Assembly: GCA_024636975.1 (NCBI GenBank) | Contig: JAGXGA010000037.1 | Location: 28,017-92,016, forward strand | Source: Mariniphaga sp. | GTDB taxonomy: Bacteria; Bacteroidota; Bacteroidia; Bacteroidales; Prolixibacteraceae | DNA length: 64,000 nucleotides | Reading direction: 5' to 3' | Part shown: positions 42,974 through 52,772 of the stretch, in pieces | Layout: each line of letters opens with the position of its first letter | Position numbering within the stretch: the stretch's first letter is position 1 | Program-made: the position numbers and the translations under genes | The notes under the pieces: generated by a model | The model's database searches: none | What the model saw: the letters and a program-made list of their open reading frames with translations, nothing else | Told to the model about the DNA's origin: nothing

Positions 42974-44254
42974 ATGGATATCAAAGGAAATTCAAAAAGA
43001 GGCCTTACCGGGACCACGCTTGGTTTCTTTTTCGGCTTTGCTGCCGTTGCCTTATACGGTCCCACTGCAATTAAGTTTAAGGAAGCGATGGATCTTTCTC
43101 CCGCCCTCCTGGGGCTCCTCATTGCAATACCTTCACTTTCGGGCTCGTTACTTCGCATTCCGTTTGGCGCCTGGGTGGATACAAACGGAGGTAAAAAGCC
43201 TTTTTTTATTCTTTTACTATTGAGTGTAATTGGATTGGGTGGTGTTACATTGTTGCTTTACACTTCGTATCCGGATGGTATGACTGGGATGTATGGGCTG
43301 GTGCTTCTTTTTGGTTTTTTAAGCGGTTGCGGAATTGCCACTTTTTCCGTTGGGATCGGGCAAACTTCCTACTGGTATCCACGAAATAAACAGGGAATGG
43401 CACTGGGTACCTTTGCAGGTATCGGCAATCTTGCGCCGGGTATTTTTTCGCTGATTTTACCCTTATACTTAACAGCCTACGGATTTATATCAGCATATTT
43501 TGCCTGGTTCCTGTTTTTGTTGCTCGGAACAATCCTGTACGGAGTTGTTGGTGTTAATGCGCATTATTTTCAGTATCGAAAAGCAGGAGCTTCAGATGCT
43601 GAGGCAAAAGAGAAAGCCCGTGCTGACGGACAGGAAATATTTCCGACAGGAGGCGTTAAAGACAGTCTTATAAATTCAGCAAAAATAAAAAACACCTGGG
43701 CGCTGGTGGTGCTTTATTTTACCACGTTTGGCGGCTTTATTGCCCTTACCGCATGGTTTCCTACATACTGGGGCGAATATCAAGCCTTCCCGCCGGTTAA
43801 AGCCGGGTTATTTACGGCCATCTTTTCCATTATTGCCTCAGCCATTCGGGTACCTGGTGGTTCCATAGCCGATAAGTTTGGAGGGGAAAAGATGGCAATG
43901 TTTTCTATGTCTGCCATTTTAATTTCAGCTGCGGTTCTGTCAGTGGCCAATTCCATTTTCATTAGTATGGCAGCAGTTATTTTGCTTGCTGCCGGGATGG
44001 GGATTGCCAATGCGGCCGTATTCAAACTGGTGCCGGTTTATGTCCCGAAATCTGTTGGCGGAGCAGCAGGTTGGGTTGGCGGACTGGGTGCTTTCGGAGG
44101 CTTTGCCCTGCCGCCGGTTATGGGAGCTATTGCAGGGGCATACGGAGCCGTTGGTTACGCACGCGGATTTGTGGTTTTCGTTGGTCTGTCAATCATCAAT
44201 TTAGTTATCATTTATCTTTTGCTGAAGAACAGAAAAAAACAGTACCCAGCTTAA
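42974..44254 (+). CDS. narK: nitrate/nitrite MFS transporter
   Basis: 426 residues with 12 predicted TM helices. NNP-family motifs are clear: GTFAGIGNLAPG and GWVGGLGAFGG (nitrate signature glycines), with Arg in SLLRIPFGAWVD and in SAIRVPGGSIADKFG at the two substrate-binding positions. It imports nitrate, exchanges nitrite, or both. It is located 31 bases ahead of narG and begins the nar operon. Starting ATG 42974 directly follows an inverted repeat. Confidence 0.92.
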   Translation: MDIKGNSKRGLTGTTLGFFFGFAAVALYGPTAIKFKEAMDLSPALLGLLIAIPSLSGSLLRIPFGAWVDTNGGKKPFFILLLLSVIGLGGVTLLLYTSYPDGMTGMYGLVLLFGFLSGCGIATFSVGIGQTSYWYPRNKQGMALGTFAGIGNLAPGIFSLILPLYLTAYGFISAYFAWFLFLLLGTILYGVVGVNAHYFQYRKAGASDAEAKEKARADGQEIFPTGGVKDSLINSAKIKNTWALVVLYFTTFGGFIALTAWFPTYWGEYQAFPPVKAGLFTAIFSIIASAIRVPGGSIADKFGGEKMAMFSMSAILISAAVLSVANSIFISMAAVILLAAGMGIANAAVFKLVPVYVPKSVGGAAGWVGGLGAFGGFALPPVMGAIAGAYGAVGYARGFVVFVGLSIINLVIIYLLLKNRKKQYPA

Positions 44255-44285
44255 AATGAAGTTATAACAACAAAAAATAAAATTT

Positions 44286-47200
44286 ATGAGCCTGTTAAAT
44301 AAATTTATCTATTTCAGTAAAAACGTTTCCAAATCTCCGGATAAGTATATAGTAACCACAGAGGAAAATCGTGAATGGGAGAGTTATTACCGAAACCGGT
44401 GGCAATATGACAAAATAGTCCGGTCGACCCACGGTGTAAATTGTACCGGGTCGTGTTCCTGGAAAATATTTGTAAAAAACGGGCTGGTAACATGGGAAGT
44501 TCAGGAAACCGATTATCCTGAAACGCGCCCTGGACTACCGAATCATGAACCCCGTGGCTGTCCGCGCGGAGCCAGTTACTCGTGGTATCTGTACAGCGCC
44601 AACCGGGTAAAATATCCAATGATCCGGGCAACTCTGGTAAAAGCTTACCGAAAAGCAAAAACCAATTTGGGCGATCCTGTCAAAGCATGGGAAAGTATTA
44701 TGCAGGATGCTGCAGTTTCAAAAAAATACAAAGCGGAACGAGGTTTGGGCGGCATGATTCGTGCCGATTGGGATGAAGTAAATGAAATAATTGCTGCAGC
44801 AAATATTTATACTATAAAAACCTATGGACCCGACCGGCTGGCGGGTTTCACTCCCATTCCGGCCATGTCGATGGTTTCATATTCGTCCGGAACACGGTAC
44901 TTAAGTTTACTGGGCGGAACAGTGCTCAGTTTTTATGATTTCTATTGCGACCTGCCTCCTTCTTCACCCCAAACCTGGGGAGAACAAACCGATGTTCCCG
45001 AAAGCGCCGACTGGTACAATTCATCGTTCCTGATGCTCTGGGGTTCTAATGTGCCGCTAACCCGTACTCCCGATGCACCTTTCTATACACAGGTACGCTA
45101 CAAAGGAACCAAAACTATAAACATATCGCCCGATTTTAGTGAAGCCTCCAAATTTGCTGACCTGTGGATAAAACCCAAACAGGGTACCGACGCAGCACTT
45201 GGAATGGCAATGGGGCACGTAATTTTAAAAGAATTTTATCTCGATAAAAAAACACCCTATTTTGAAAAATATGCCCGCCAATACACTGATTTACCCTTTT
45301 TAGTAAAAATTGTAAAAGAAAACGACAGGTATGTGGCAGGTCGTATTGTTCGTGCCAACGACATAATTAACAACACTAAAGAACAAAAAAATGCAGACTG
45401 GAAGCCAGTCTTGTTTGATGAAAACAGTGCGGGTATTGTTATTCCTAACGGAACAATCGGTTCACGCTGGGACAAAAGTCAAAAGTGGAACCTGGAGTTA
45501 AAGGATGCCGTGACCGGAAAAGATATTCAACCGCAACTTTCTGTCATCGACGATTATGATGAAGTAGTTGAAGTTGCATTTCCGTATTTTGGAGGTGAAA
45601 CATTTAAACATGAACACTTCAATTCCACTAACCATAACGACATTCTACTTCGGAAAGTCCCGGTAAAAAAAGGGCCCGGAGGTGATTTTCTTTATTGTAC
45701 TGTTTTTGATTTAATGGTTGCCAATTATGGTATTTCACGCGGGCTGGACGATGAAAATGCTGCGTCAGATTACCAGCAGGATTTGCCATATACACCGGCA
45801 TGGCAGGAAAGAATTACCGGAGTACCCGCTTCACATGCCATTTCTACCGCACGCCAGTTTGCTGAAAACGCTGCTAAAACAGAAGGAAAATCGATGATTA
45901 TTATTGGCGCCGGGGTCAACCACTGGTTTCATACCGATATGATTTACCGGAGCGCCATTAACATGCTTGTTTTTTGCGGCTGTGTGGGAAAATCAGGAGG
46001 CGGTTGGGCGCATTATGTCGGGCAGGAAAAATTGCGTCCACAAACCGGCTGGCTCCCGCTTGCATTTGCGCTCGACTGGAACCGTCCGCCGCGGCATATG
46101 AATACTACCTCTTATTTTTACATGCACACCGACCAGTGGCGCTACGAAAAAGTGGGCTTGTCGGAACTCATTTCACCACTCGCCAATAAAGAAGAATGGG
46201 CTTCAAAATCGATGATTGACTGCAATGTAAAAGCCGAACGAATGGGCTGGCTGCCATCAAGCCCTCAACTTGCAGATAATCCAATTCATCTTGCCAAACA
46301 GGCCGAAAAGGAAGGTAGTAATGCCGAAGATTTCATAACAAAAAAACTGAAAAGTAAAGAGCTGAGTATTGCATCGGAAGACCCCGATAATCCAAAAAAC
46401 TTTCCGCGGAACCTTTTTGTATGGCGCTCGAATTTATTGGGATCAAGTGCCAAAGGGATGGAATATTTCATGAAGCATTTGCTGGGAACACAAAACAGCG
46501 TATTGGGCGACGATCTGAAAGCAAACGGTGAACAGCTTCCGCAGGAAGTAAAATGGCATGATGAAGCACCGCAAGGCAAGCTCGATTTGCTGGTTACGCT
46601 CGACTACCGGATGTCGACTACCACCCTTCATTCCGATATAATATTACCTGCTGCTACCTGGTACGAGAAAAACGATCTCAGCACTACCGATATGCATCCG
46701 TTCATCCATCCTTTTTCGAGAGCTGTTGATCCGGTGTGGGAAGCCCGCTCCGACTGGGATATTTTCAAAGGTCTGGCTAAACGTTTTTCGGAACTGACAG
46801 AAAATCACCTTGGAAAAGAAAAAGATATTGTATTGCTGCCGCTGCAGCACGATTCACCAATGGAGATTTCGGAAACTGCTTTTGCAGAAGATTGGAAAGA
46901 AAAAAACCTGGATTTGAAACCGGGGAAGAACATGTCGAAAATCATCGAAGTCATACGCAACTACCCTGAAACCTATCATCGGTTTACAAGCCTTGGCCCG
47001 CTTATGAAAACGGCTGGAAACGGAGGAAAAGGTATTAACTGGAACACTGAAACGGAAGTTGAATTTCTTAAAAAACTGAACAAAACTTCCGATAATCCGG
47101 GAGAAACAAATGGCCTGGCTAAAATCGAAACAGATATTCATGCGGCAGAAACCATTCTTACACTGGCTCCCGAAACCAACGGTCATGTTGCCATAAAAGC

Positions 47201-48014
47201 CTGGGAGTCGCTCGAAAAATCAACCGGACTTAAGCACCGGCACCTGGCAGAAAACCGGGAAGATGAAATGATCAGGTACAAAGATTTACTTGCCCAACCA
47301 CGTAAAATAATTACATCGCCCATCTGGAGCGGTGTCGATTCGGATAAAGTTTCGTATAATGCCGGCTACACCAATGTGCACGAATTAATTCCCTGGCGAA
47401 CACTTACGGGAAGACAAACCACCTATCAGGATCACCCATGGATGATGGCTTTTGGTGAAAACCTTGTGTGCTACAAACCACCTATCAATACCAAATCGGT
47501 AAATAAAATCCTGAATAAGCTGGATGAATCGGAAAAGCACCTGATTATTAATATGATGACGCCACACAATAAGTGGACGATTCATTCTTCGTGGTCTGAT
47601 AATTTATTGATGCTGACTCTGGGGCGCGGCGGCCCGGTGGCCTGGCTAAGCGAAAAAGATGCCGGTAAAATAAACCTGAAAGATAACGACTGGATTGAAG
47701 TGTTTAATGTTAACGGCGCTTCTGTGGCACGACTTATTGTTTCGCAACGCGTGCCTGAAGGAGCCCTGATTATGTACCACAACCAGGAGCGTACTGTGAA
47801 TATGCCGGTGAACCAGATTAATGGCAATCGCGGTGGAGTCCATAACTCAGTGGAACGCCTTAGCCTGAAACCGACACACATGATTGGCGGTTATGCGCAG
47901 TTAAGTTACGGATTCAATTATTACGGGACAATTGGCTCAAATCGTGATGAATTTGTGGTCGTCCGCAAGTTGAAAAAAGTGGAGTGGAAAGATGAAGCGA
48001 TTGAAGAAAATTAA
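44286..48014 (+). CDS. narG: respiratory nitrate reductase, catalytic alpha subunit
   Basis: 1242 residues, normal NarG length, with no Tat signal, so it faces the cytoplasm. The FS0 iron-sulfur motif HGVNCTGSCSW plus Cys in EPRGCPRGASYS is near residues 50-95. DVPESADWYNSS contains the Asp that ligates molybdenum in NarG, followed by WGSNVPLTRTPDAP. It carries the bis-MGD cofactor and reduces nitrate to nitrite with electrons from NarH. The C-terminal dinucleotide-binding region (LTGRQTTYQDHPWMM, then YHNQERTVNMPVNQI) is intact. Second gene of narKGHJI. Confidence 0.95.
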   Translation: MSLLNKFIYFSKNVSKSPDKYIVTTEENREWESYYRNRWQYDKIVRSTHGVNCTGSCSWKIFVKNGLVTWEVQETDYPETRPGLPNHEPRGCPRGASYSWYLYSANRVKYPMIRATLVKAYRKAKTNLGDPVKAWESIMQDAAVSKKYKAERGLGGMIRADWDEVNEIIAAANIYTIKTYGPDRLAGFTPIPAMSMVSYSSGTRYLSLLGGTVLSFYDFYCDLPPSSPQTWGEQTDVPESADWYNSSFLMLWGSNVPLTRTPDAPFYTQVRYKGTKTINISPDFSEASKFADLWIKPKQGTDAALGMAMGHVILKEFYLDKKTPYFEKYARQYTDLPFLVKIVKENDRYVAGRIVRANDIINNTKEQKNADWKPVLFDENSAGIVIPNGTIGSRWDKSQKWNLELKDAVTGKDIQPQLSVIDDYDEVVEVAFPYFGGETFKHEHFNSTNHNDILLRKVPVKKGPGGDFLYCTVFDLMVANYGISRGLDDENAASDYQQDLPYTPAWQERITGVPASHAISTARQFAENAAKTEGKSMIIIGAGVNHWFHTDMIYRSAINMLVFCGCVGKSGGGWAHYVGQEKLRPQTGWLPLAFALDWNRPPRHMNTTSYFYMHTDQWRYEKVGLSELISPLANKEEWASKSMIDCNVKAERMGWLPSSPQLADNPIHLAKQAEKEGSNAEDFITKKLKSKELSIASEDPDNPKNFPRNLFVWRSNLLGSSAKGMEYFMKHLLGTQNSVLGDDLKANGEQLPQEVKWHDEAPQGKLDLLVTLDYRMSTTTLHSDIILPAATWYEKNDLSTTDMHPFIHPFSRAVDPVWEARSDWDIFKGLAKRFSELTENHLGKEKDIVLLPLQHDSPMEISETAFAEDWKEKNLDLKPGKNMSKIIEVIRNYPETYHRFTSLGPLMKTAGNGGKGINWNTETEVEFLKKLNKTSDNPGETNGLAKIETDIHAAETILTLAPETNGHVAIKAWESLEKSTGLKHRHLAENREDEMIRYKDLLAQPRKIITSPIWSGVDSDKVSYNAGYTNVHELIPWRTLTGRQTTYQDHPWMMAFGENLVCYKPPINTKSVNKILNKLDESEKHLIINMMTPHNKWTIHSSWSDNLLMLTLGRGGPVAWLSEKDAGKINLKDNDWIEVFNVNGASVARLIVSQRVPEGALIMYHNQERTVNMPVNQINGNRGGVHNSVERLSLKPTHMIGGYAQLSYGFNYYGTIGSNRDEFVVVRKLKKVEWKDEAIEEN

Positions 48015-48026
48015 AAAATCAATGAG

Positions 48027-49511
48027 ATGAAAATACGAGCGCAGATAGCAATGGTTTTAAACCTGGATAAATGCATTGGTTGCCACACCTGTTCGGTAAC
48101 CTGCAAAAATGTATGGACCTCGCAAAAAGGGATGGAATATGTCTGGTTTAATAATGTGGAGACCAAACCCGGGATTGGTTATCCCGATGAATGGGAAAAC
48201 CAGGAACGCTGGAAAGGTGGCTGGAAGCTGGATAAAAATCGTCTGGTTCCACGAATGGGGGGTAAAAGCAAAATCATGAGAAATATTTTTGCCAATCCTG
48301 ACATGCCAATGATAGATGCTTACTATGAACCGTTTACATTTAATTATTCTATCCTGCATAAGGGTTCGAAGTTTAAAACACCGCCATCAGCGCGGCCCTA
48401 TTCCATTTTGACTGGTCAGCCGATGGAGAAAATTGAAAAAACCCCGAATTGGGAAGATGATCTGGGAGGTGAATTTGAGAAGCGCAGCCGGGAAATAAAT
48501 TTTGAAGAGGTACAAAAAGAGATTTACGGTGAATTTGAAAACTCTTTTATGCTTTACCTGCCGCGCCTGTGCGAACATTGCCTTAATCCTACCTGTCTCG
48601 CAGCCTGTCCGTCAGGTGCAATATATAAACGCGAGGAAGATGGTATTGTGCTTATCGACCAGAACCGGTGTCGCGGCTGGCGGCAATGCGTGAGCGCCTG
48701 TCCGTATAAAAAAGTGTATTTTAACTGGGAAACCAATAAATCAGAAAAATGCACTTTTTGCTATCCACGCTCCGAAGTAGGTGACGCAACCATTTGCAGC
48801 GAATCGTGTGTGGGAAGGATTCGCTACATAGGAATAATGCTGTACGATGCCGATAAGATCCTGGCCGCTGCTTCAGTATCAGACACACAGGATTTGTATG
48901 GTGAACATCTGAATTTATTCCTCAATCCAAATGATCCCAAAATTATTGAAGAAGCAAAAAAGCAGGGAATTCCTCATAACGTGCTGGAAGCTGCCAGAAA
49001 ATCGCCCATCTACAAAATAGCTATCGATTGGAAAGTGGCCTTCCCGCTGCATCCGGAGTACCGGACGCTTCCAATGGTATGGTACGTACCTTCGCTTTCT
49101 CCTATTCAGGCTGCAGCCGACAGTGGAAAACTGGGCGTAAACGGTATCTTGCCGGATGTTGAGTCACTTCGGATTTCGAATAAATACCTGGCCAACCTGT
49201 TTACCGCCGGCGATGAAAAACCTATTATCGCCGCCCTGAAAAAAATGTTGGCCATGCGCGCTTATATGCGTAGTAAAACAGTTGACAATGAATGCAATAC
49301 TGATGTTCTGATGGAGACAGGATTAACACCTGATGAAACAGAAAAAATGTATGAACTGATGGCTATCGCCAGTTATAACGACCGGTTTGTTATTCCAACT
49401 TCGCATAAGGAATATGCTGAAGATGTGTTTGACAAAAAAACCTCGGGAGGCTACCCGAAAAGTTATGGATCAGAATCTGAACTCTTTAAAAATCTGTTTG
49501 GAGGAATTTAA
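48027..49511 (+). CDS. narH: respiratory nitrate reductase, iron-sulfur beta subunit
   Basis: 494 residues. Cluster motifs are in order: CIGCHTCSVTCKNVW at 16-30, CEHCLNPTCLAACPSG at about 184, CRGWRQCVSACP at about 217 with Trp in place of a Cys (the 3Fe-4S site typical of NarH), and CTFCYPRSEVGDATICSESC at about 244. It carries electrons from NarI haem to NarG. The gene is 12 bases downstream of narG and its end contains the narJ ribosome-binding site. Confidence 0.95.
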   Translation: MKIRAQIAMVLNLDKCIGCHTCSVTCKNVWTSQKGMEYVWFNNVETKPGIGYPDEWENQERWKGGWKLDKNRLVPRMGGKSKIMRNIFANPDMPMIDAYYEPFTFNYSILHKGSKFKTPPSARPYSILTGQPMEKIEKTPNWEDDLGGEFEKRSREINFEEVQKEIYGEFENSFMLYLPRLCEHCLNPTCLAACPSGAIYKREEDGIVLIDQNRCRGWRQCVSACPYKKVYFNWETNKSEKCTFCYPRSEVGDATICSESCVGRIRYIGIMLYDADKILAAASVSDTQDLYGEHLNLFLNPNDPKIIEEAKKQGIPHNVLEAARKSPIYKIAIDWKVAFPLHPEYRTLPMVWYVPSLSPIQAAADSGKLGVNGILPDVESLRISNKYLANLFTAGDEKPIIAALKKMLAMRAYMRSKTVDNECNTDVLMETGLTPDETEKMYELMAIASYNDRFVIPTSHKEYAEDVFDKKTSGGYPKSYGSESELFKNLFGGI

Positions 49512-49512
49512 A

Positions 49513-50139
49513 ATGATTAAAACGTATAAAATAATTTCTCTGTTGCTCTCGTATCCCAGTGCCGGATTAATGGATTTTTTGCAGGAGGCAGAAAAGGAAC
49601 TGAGCAACGAAGCGCTGCTGTCATCTAAAAAATTGGAAGAAATTAAGCAGTTTATCAGGTATTTCAGTAAAACAGAATTAATTGACTGGCAGGCAGAGTA
49701 TGTCCAGTTATTCGATAATTCGCGGAGTGCTTCACTGCATTTGTTTGAACATGTAAAAAGCGATTCGAAAGACCGCGGACAGGCAATGGTTGATATGCTT
49801 GAATTCTACAGGGAAAACGGACTGCAACTTTCGGTCAATGAATTGCCTGATTATTTGCCCGTATTCCTGGAGTTTTTATCCAGCCGGTCAGTTGAAAAAG
49901 CTGCCGAACTTTTGGGCGGAACGGTTAACATTATTGCACGGATACACGCAGCGCTTGAAGAAAAAAAGAATATTTACCGGCATATACTTTCAGCTGTTAT
50001 TTCACTTTCGTCGGTAAAGCCCGATGTAAAAGTTACTGAAGCAATTATTAAAAATGAAAAGCCGCTGAATCTGGATGCGGAATACGAAGAATTGCCACTT
50101 GAATTTGGCACCGACAACACTTGTATAAACTGTAAATAA
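49513..50139 (+). CDS. narJ: nitrate reductase assembly chaperone (delta subunit)
   Basis: 208 residues from ATG 49513, chosen over an upstream in-frame start because GGAGG at 49499-49503 gives a rare, well-placed Shine-Dalgarno and MIKTYKIISLLLSYPSAGL is the usual NarJ beginning. The all-helical TorD/NarJ fold is recognisable (LEFLSSRSVEKAAELLGG). It helps load the molybdenum cofactor into NarG and attach NarGH to NarI. It is one base after the narH stop. Confidence 0.9.
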   Translation: MIKTYKIISLLLSYPSAGLMDFLQEAEKELSNEALLSSKKLEEIKQFIRYFSKTELIDWQAEYVQLFDNSRSASLHLFEHVKSDSKDRGQAMVDMLEFYRENGLQLSVNELPDYLPVFLEFLSSRSVEKAAELLGGTVNIIARIHAALEEKKNIYRHILSAVISLSSVKPDVKVTEAIIKNEKPLNLDAEYEELPLEFGTDNTCINCK

Positions 50140-50146
50140 AATTGCC

Positions 50147-50824
50147 ATGGAATATTATATTAATAATTTTTTATTTACCTACTTCCCACACATTGCTTTT
50201 GCTGTGTTTTGGTTTGGACTGTTTACGCGCTTTATCCTGGCGAACAAAACCATCCAGGCAAATTCTACCCAGTTGATGACAAATAAAGGTGTAAAATGGG
50301 GGAGCAATCTTTTTCATTACGGAATAATTGTGGTTTTCTTTGGCCATTTTACCCTGTTCCTTCCTGAAGAAGTTTACCACCTTGTAATGTCGACTGAAAC
50401 CAAGCGAATGATAGCCATCATCTTTGGATCTTTTTTCGGAATAATAACTTTTATCGGACTTGTAATTCTTGTCACACGAAGAGCAACCGATCCCCGACTT
50501 AGGGTAAACAGCCGTTTCGCCGATTATTTTATTCTTATTCTACTGCTCATTGAGACCATATTAGGTTTGATATCCGTTTTCACAACCGCTTCTTCTCCTC
50601 TTGAGAATTATACTTCATTAGGGGTTTGGACACAAAAAGTGATTACTTTCCAACCGGAAGCCGGTGCCATGATTGCAGGGCACAGCATTATGTACAAAAT
50701 TCACTTTGTAATCGGGCTGCTTGTATTTATGATTTTTCCATACACCAAACTGATGCACATGATAGTTTATCCGATAACTTACTTTTTCAGATCAGGCTAT
50801 CAATTGGTGCGCAAAAGAAGTTAA
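50147..50824 (+). CDS. narI: respiratory nitrate reductase, cytochrome b gamma subunit
   Basis: 225 residues with five TM helices. Haem-ligand His pairs are in SNLFHYGIIVVFFGHFTLF and near the end in AGHSIMYKIHF. It oxidises membrane quinol and passes electrons to NarH. Length and layout are standard. It is the last gene of the nar operon. No sensor pair or Crp/Fnr regulator gene is nearby, so regulation must come from elsewhere. Confidence 0.93.
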   Translation: MEYYINNFLFTYFPHIAFAVFWFGLFTRFILANKTIQANSTQLMTNKGVKWGSNLFHYGIIVVFFGHFTLFLPEEVYHLVMSTETKRMIAIIFGSFFGIITFIGLVILVTRRATDPRLRVNSRFADYFILILLLIETILGLISVFTTASSPLENYTSLGVWTQKVITFQPEAGAMIAGHSIMYKIHFVIGLLVFMIFPYTKLMHMIVYPITYFFRSGYQLVRKRS

Positions 50825-51000
50825 ATAACATGGACTGACTATAATAAATTATTTCTTAACCTGAAAAACAATGATTGAAATTACAAACAACGACAAGTAA
50901 ACGATGTGTGTATTTCGGGGTTATATAATTACCACAAGGTTATAAAATTGGCTGCCTTTGATTATGTCCGGCCCGATAATTTTCCTGAAAATAAATTAAA

Positions 51001-51618
51001 ATGATACAAAAAAGCATTTCACTAAAAACAATTTTTGTAATACTGCTGGTTTTGACATTTTTACCATCTCTTGCCCAAAATCAATTACATACTGAATTTT
51101 ACAAGGAAAGCATGCGTTATAACAACACCGGAATGTATGTTTTGGGAAGTTGGGCGGTTGCAAATTTAATAATTGGAGGAATTGGCTGGAATCAAAATAC
51201 GGGAGATACAAAATATTTCCATCAGATGAATTTTTTTTGGAATACAGTAAATCTGTCTATTGCAGGTTTTGCTTTGTACAATAATCTTTCGGGTGGTTTT
51301 GAAGATCTCACCGGCGAAATGATGGTTCAAAACCATTATAAAATCGAAAAGTTGTATTTAATAAACGGAGGCCTCGATTTGGCTTACATCGGAACCGGAT
51401 TTTTATTGAAAAACCTTTCACCAAAAAAAGAAAAAAATAAAAGCATACTGAAAGGTTACGGACACTCCCTGATTCTGCAAGGATCATTTCTGCTGGTTTT
51501 CGATGCAGTAATGTGGGGAATTCAGCGAAATCACCGGTTGCAATTCTTAGACAATATCAATCTTTCGTTTAACCAAATGAACAATTATTCTGAGATGGTA
51601 TTTGTTCTGACATTTTGA
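51001..51618 (+). CDS. DUF6992-type membrane protein
   Basis: 205 residues. Signal peptide or first helix at 8-25 (FVILLVLTFLPSLAQ). Hydrophobic segments lie at about 48-66, 78-98 and 118-138, with a last one at about 160-178. NNTGMYVLGSWAVANLIIGG is typical of a Bacteroidota family I recall as DUF6992. The function is unknown. A broken 3' copy lies at 23244-23447. It follows narI after 176 bases but has its own gap and may not belong to the operon. Confidence 0.7.
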   Translation: MIQKSISLKTIFVILLVLTFLPSLAQNQLHTEFYKESMRYNNTGMYVLGSWAVANLIIGGIGWNQNTGDTKYFHQMNFFWNTVNLSIAGFALYNNLSGGFEDLTGEMMVQNHYKIEKLYLINGGLDLAYIGTGFLLKNLSPKKEKNKSILKGYGHSLILQGSFLLVFDAVMWGIQRNHRLQFLDNINLSFNQMNNYSEMVFVLTF

Positions 51619-52683
51619 AAGTACGGCAACTTTTTACTTCTGGTTAAGCTTCAATTTAACATTTTCCCAATTTATTAATCCGGACTCTTTTAAGTAAATC
51701 GTTACCAAAATGAATATTTTTCTTTTTTAAGTTTTGGTGGTTTAATCCCCAACAGCATAAACAACTTAACCTTCAACCGGCAATACCCCTCGCACTTTTT
51801 CAACAACAAATGGAAGCGTAGCGAAAATCCGGACCTGGCGATACAACAACCAACAAACCCTTTATTGTGCCTGTCATCCGCACCCAATCCTCTCAAACAT
51901 TCAAACCTTCAAACCCTCGAACTCTCGAACTTTTCGAACTTCTTCAACTTCTTCAACCCCTCGAACCCCGCCGTCCCCGGCCGCCGTCGAATAAGTTGTC
52001 AATGATTGCCATCTGATACCATTTAAGTTTTTACCAAAGATACACCAGATTATATATTTATTGGTGTTTTAGTCGGGGTAATTTAGGGGTAAAGTCGGGG
52101 TTTATTCGGGAGAGGACGAATTTAACACGAATTTAGTACGAATTTAATACGAAAAGAGTACGGTTTAAAATAGGCTTTGGTATAACCTTGGTTTAGCTTT
52201 GGTAGATAATGGCAGAAAGTAAAACGTTAGGTTGGATATAGGAAAGGAATCTCTTTTAATATCGCCGTGTGGAATTCACAGATGCGGCATAAAAAAGGAT
52301 CCTGCGAACATTCGGAACACAAGGTTGAAAAATGTGCATAAATAAAAGGGATAACCTTTTGTTTTATAGCAAATTGTTTTTTAGATTTATCCCGATAAAA
52401 TTAAAAACCTGGCCTGTTGAGACCACTGCCGAACATAAAGCCCAAAGTAGATTTCTGAGAAGAAGATGCCGGTGCACGGAGATACCTCTGTGTAACGGTT
52501 GGTGTTTTATGCCCCGGCGATAATAAATCGGCAGTGCCAGGCTTTTAAAGGCAATTTAATATCGATTCAACAAAATGCACGATTGCAGACAGGAATGTAA
52601 TTGAGGGGGCGAAGCCGTGAAAGAAATAATGGTAAATGACCTGGAGTGAAATAATCTAAAAAATATTGTGAATAAAAGCTGAA
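51619..52683. repeat. duplicated leader segment, copy 2 (degraded)
   Basis: About 1.1 kb with no intact gene. 51761-51959 repeats 2611-2832, including the CTCAAAC/CTTCGAAC pyrimidine-rich tail. 51968-52625 repeats 3390-4200. In this copy about 555 bases of the DUF6266 gene are deleted between the two parts, and smaller gaps are present. The end near 52625 (GAAGCCGTGAAAGAAAT) matches the DNA just before the recombinase in copy 1, but no recombinase follows. Confidence 0.75.
51968..52012 (-). pseudogene. DUF6266 remnant, first ~15 codons
   Basis: The minus strand from 52012 reads AIIDNLFDGGRGR, identical to the start of the gene at 2805-3434, and then runs into the pyrimidine-rich tail. The body of the gene has been deleted between the GC-rich start and the low-complexity 3' end. 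Confidence 0.85.
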
Positions 52684-52738
52684 CTAATCCAACAACTGTA
52701 TGTGCAGTGGGATTAGAAAACAGGAATAGATAAATAAA
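52684..52738 (+). other. attI-like leader of array 2, recombinase absent
   Basis: TCCAACAACTGTATGTGCAG...GATAAATAA|ATTATGCGC is similar in order and spacing to 5396-5451 (TCCAACAGCCCTTGTGCTG...ACAAATAA|GTTAGGC). The core position is occupied by ATTATGC. It follows the degraded duplicate leader directly, where copy 1 has the recombinase gene. This suggests a sister site whose recombinase has been deleted. Confidence 0.5.
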
Positions 52739-52772
52739 TTATGCGCAAATTAAAAAAAAAGAAAATTAGCAT

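Noticed and set aside
44286..49511. Several minus-strand open frames of 60-110 codons across narG and narH
   Set aside because: They are antisense shadows of strongly conserved narGH and have no start context or homology.
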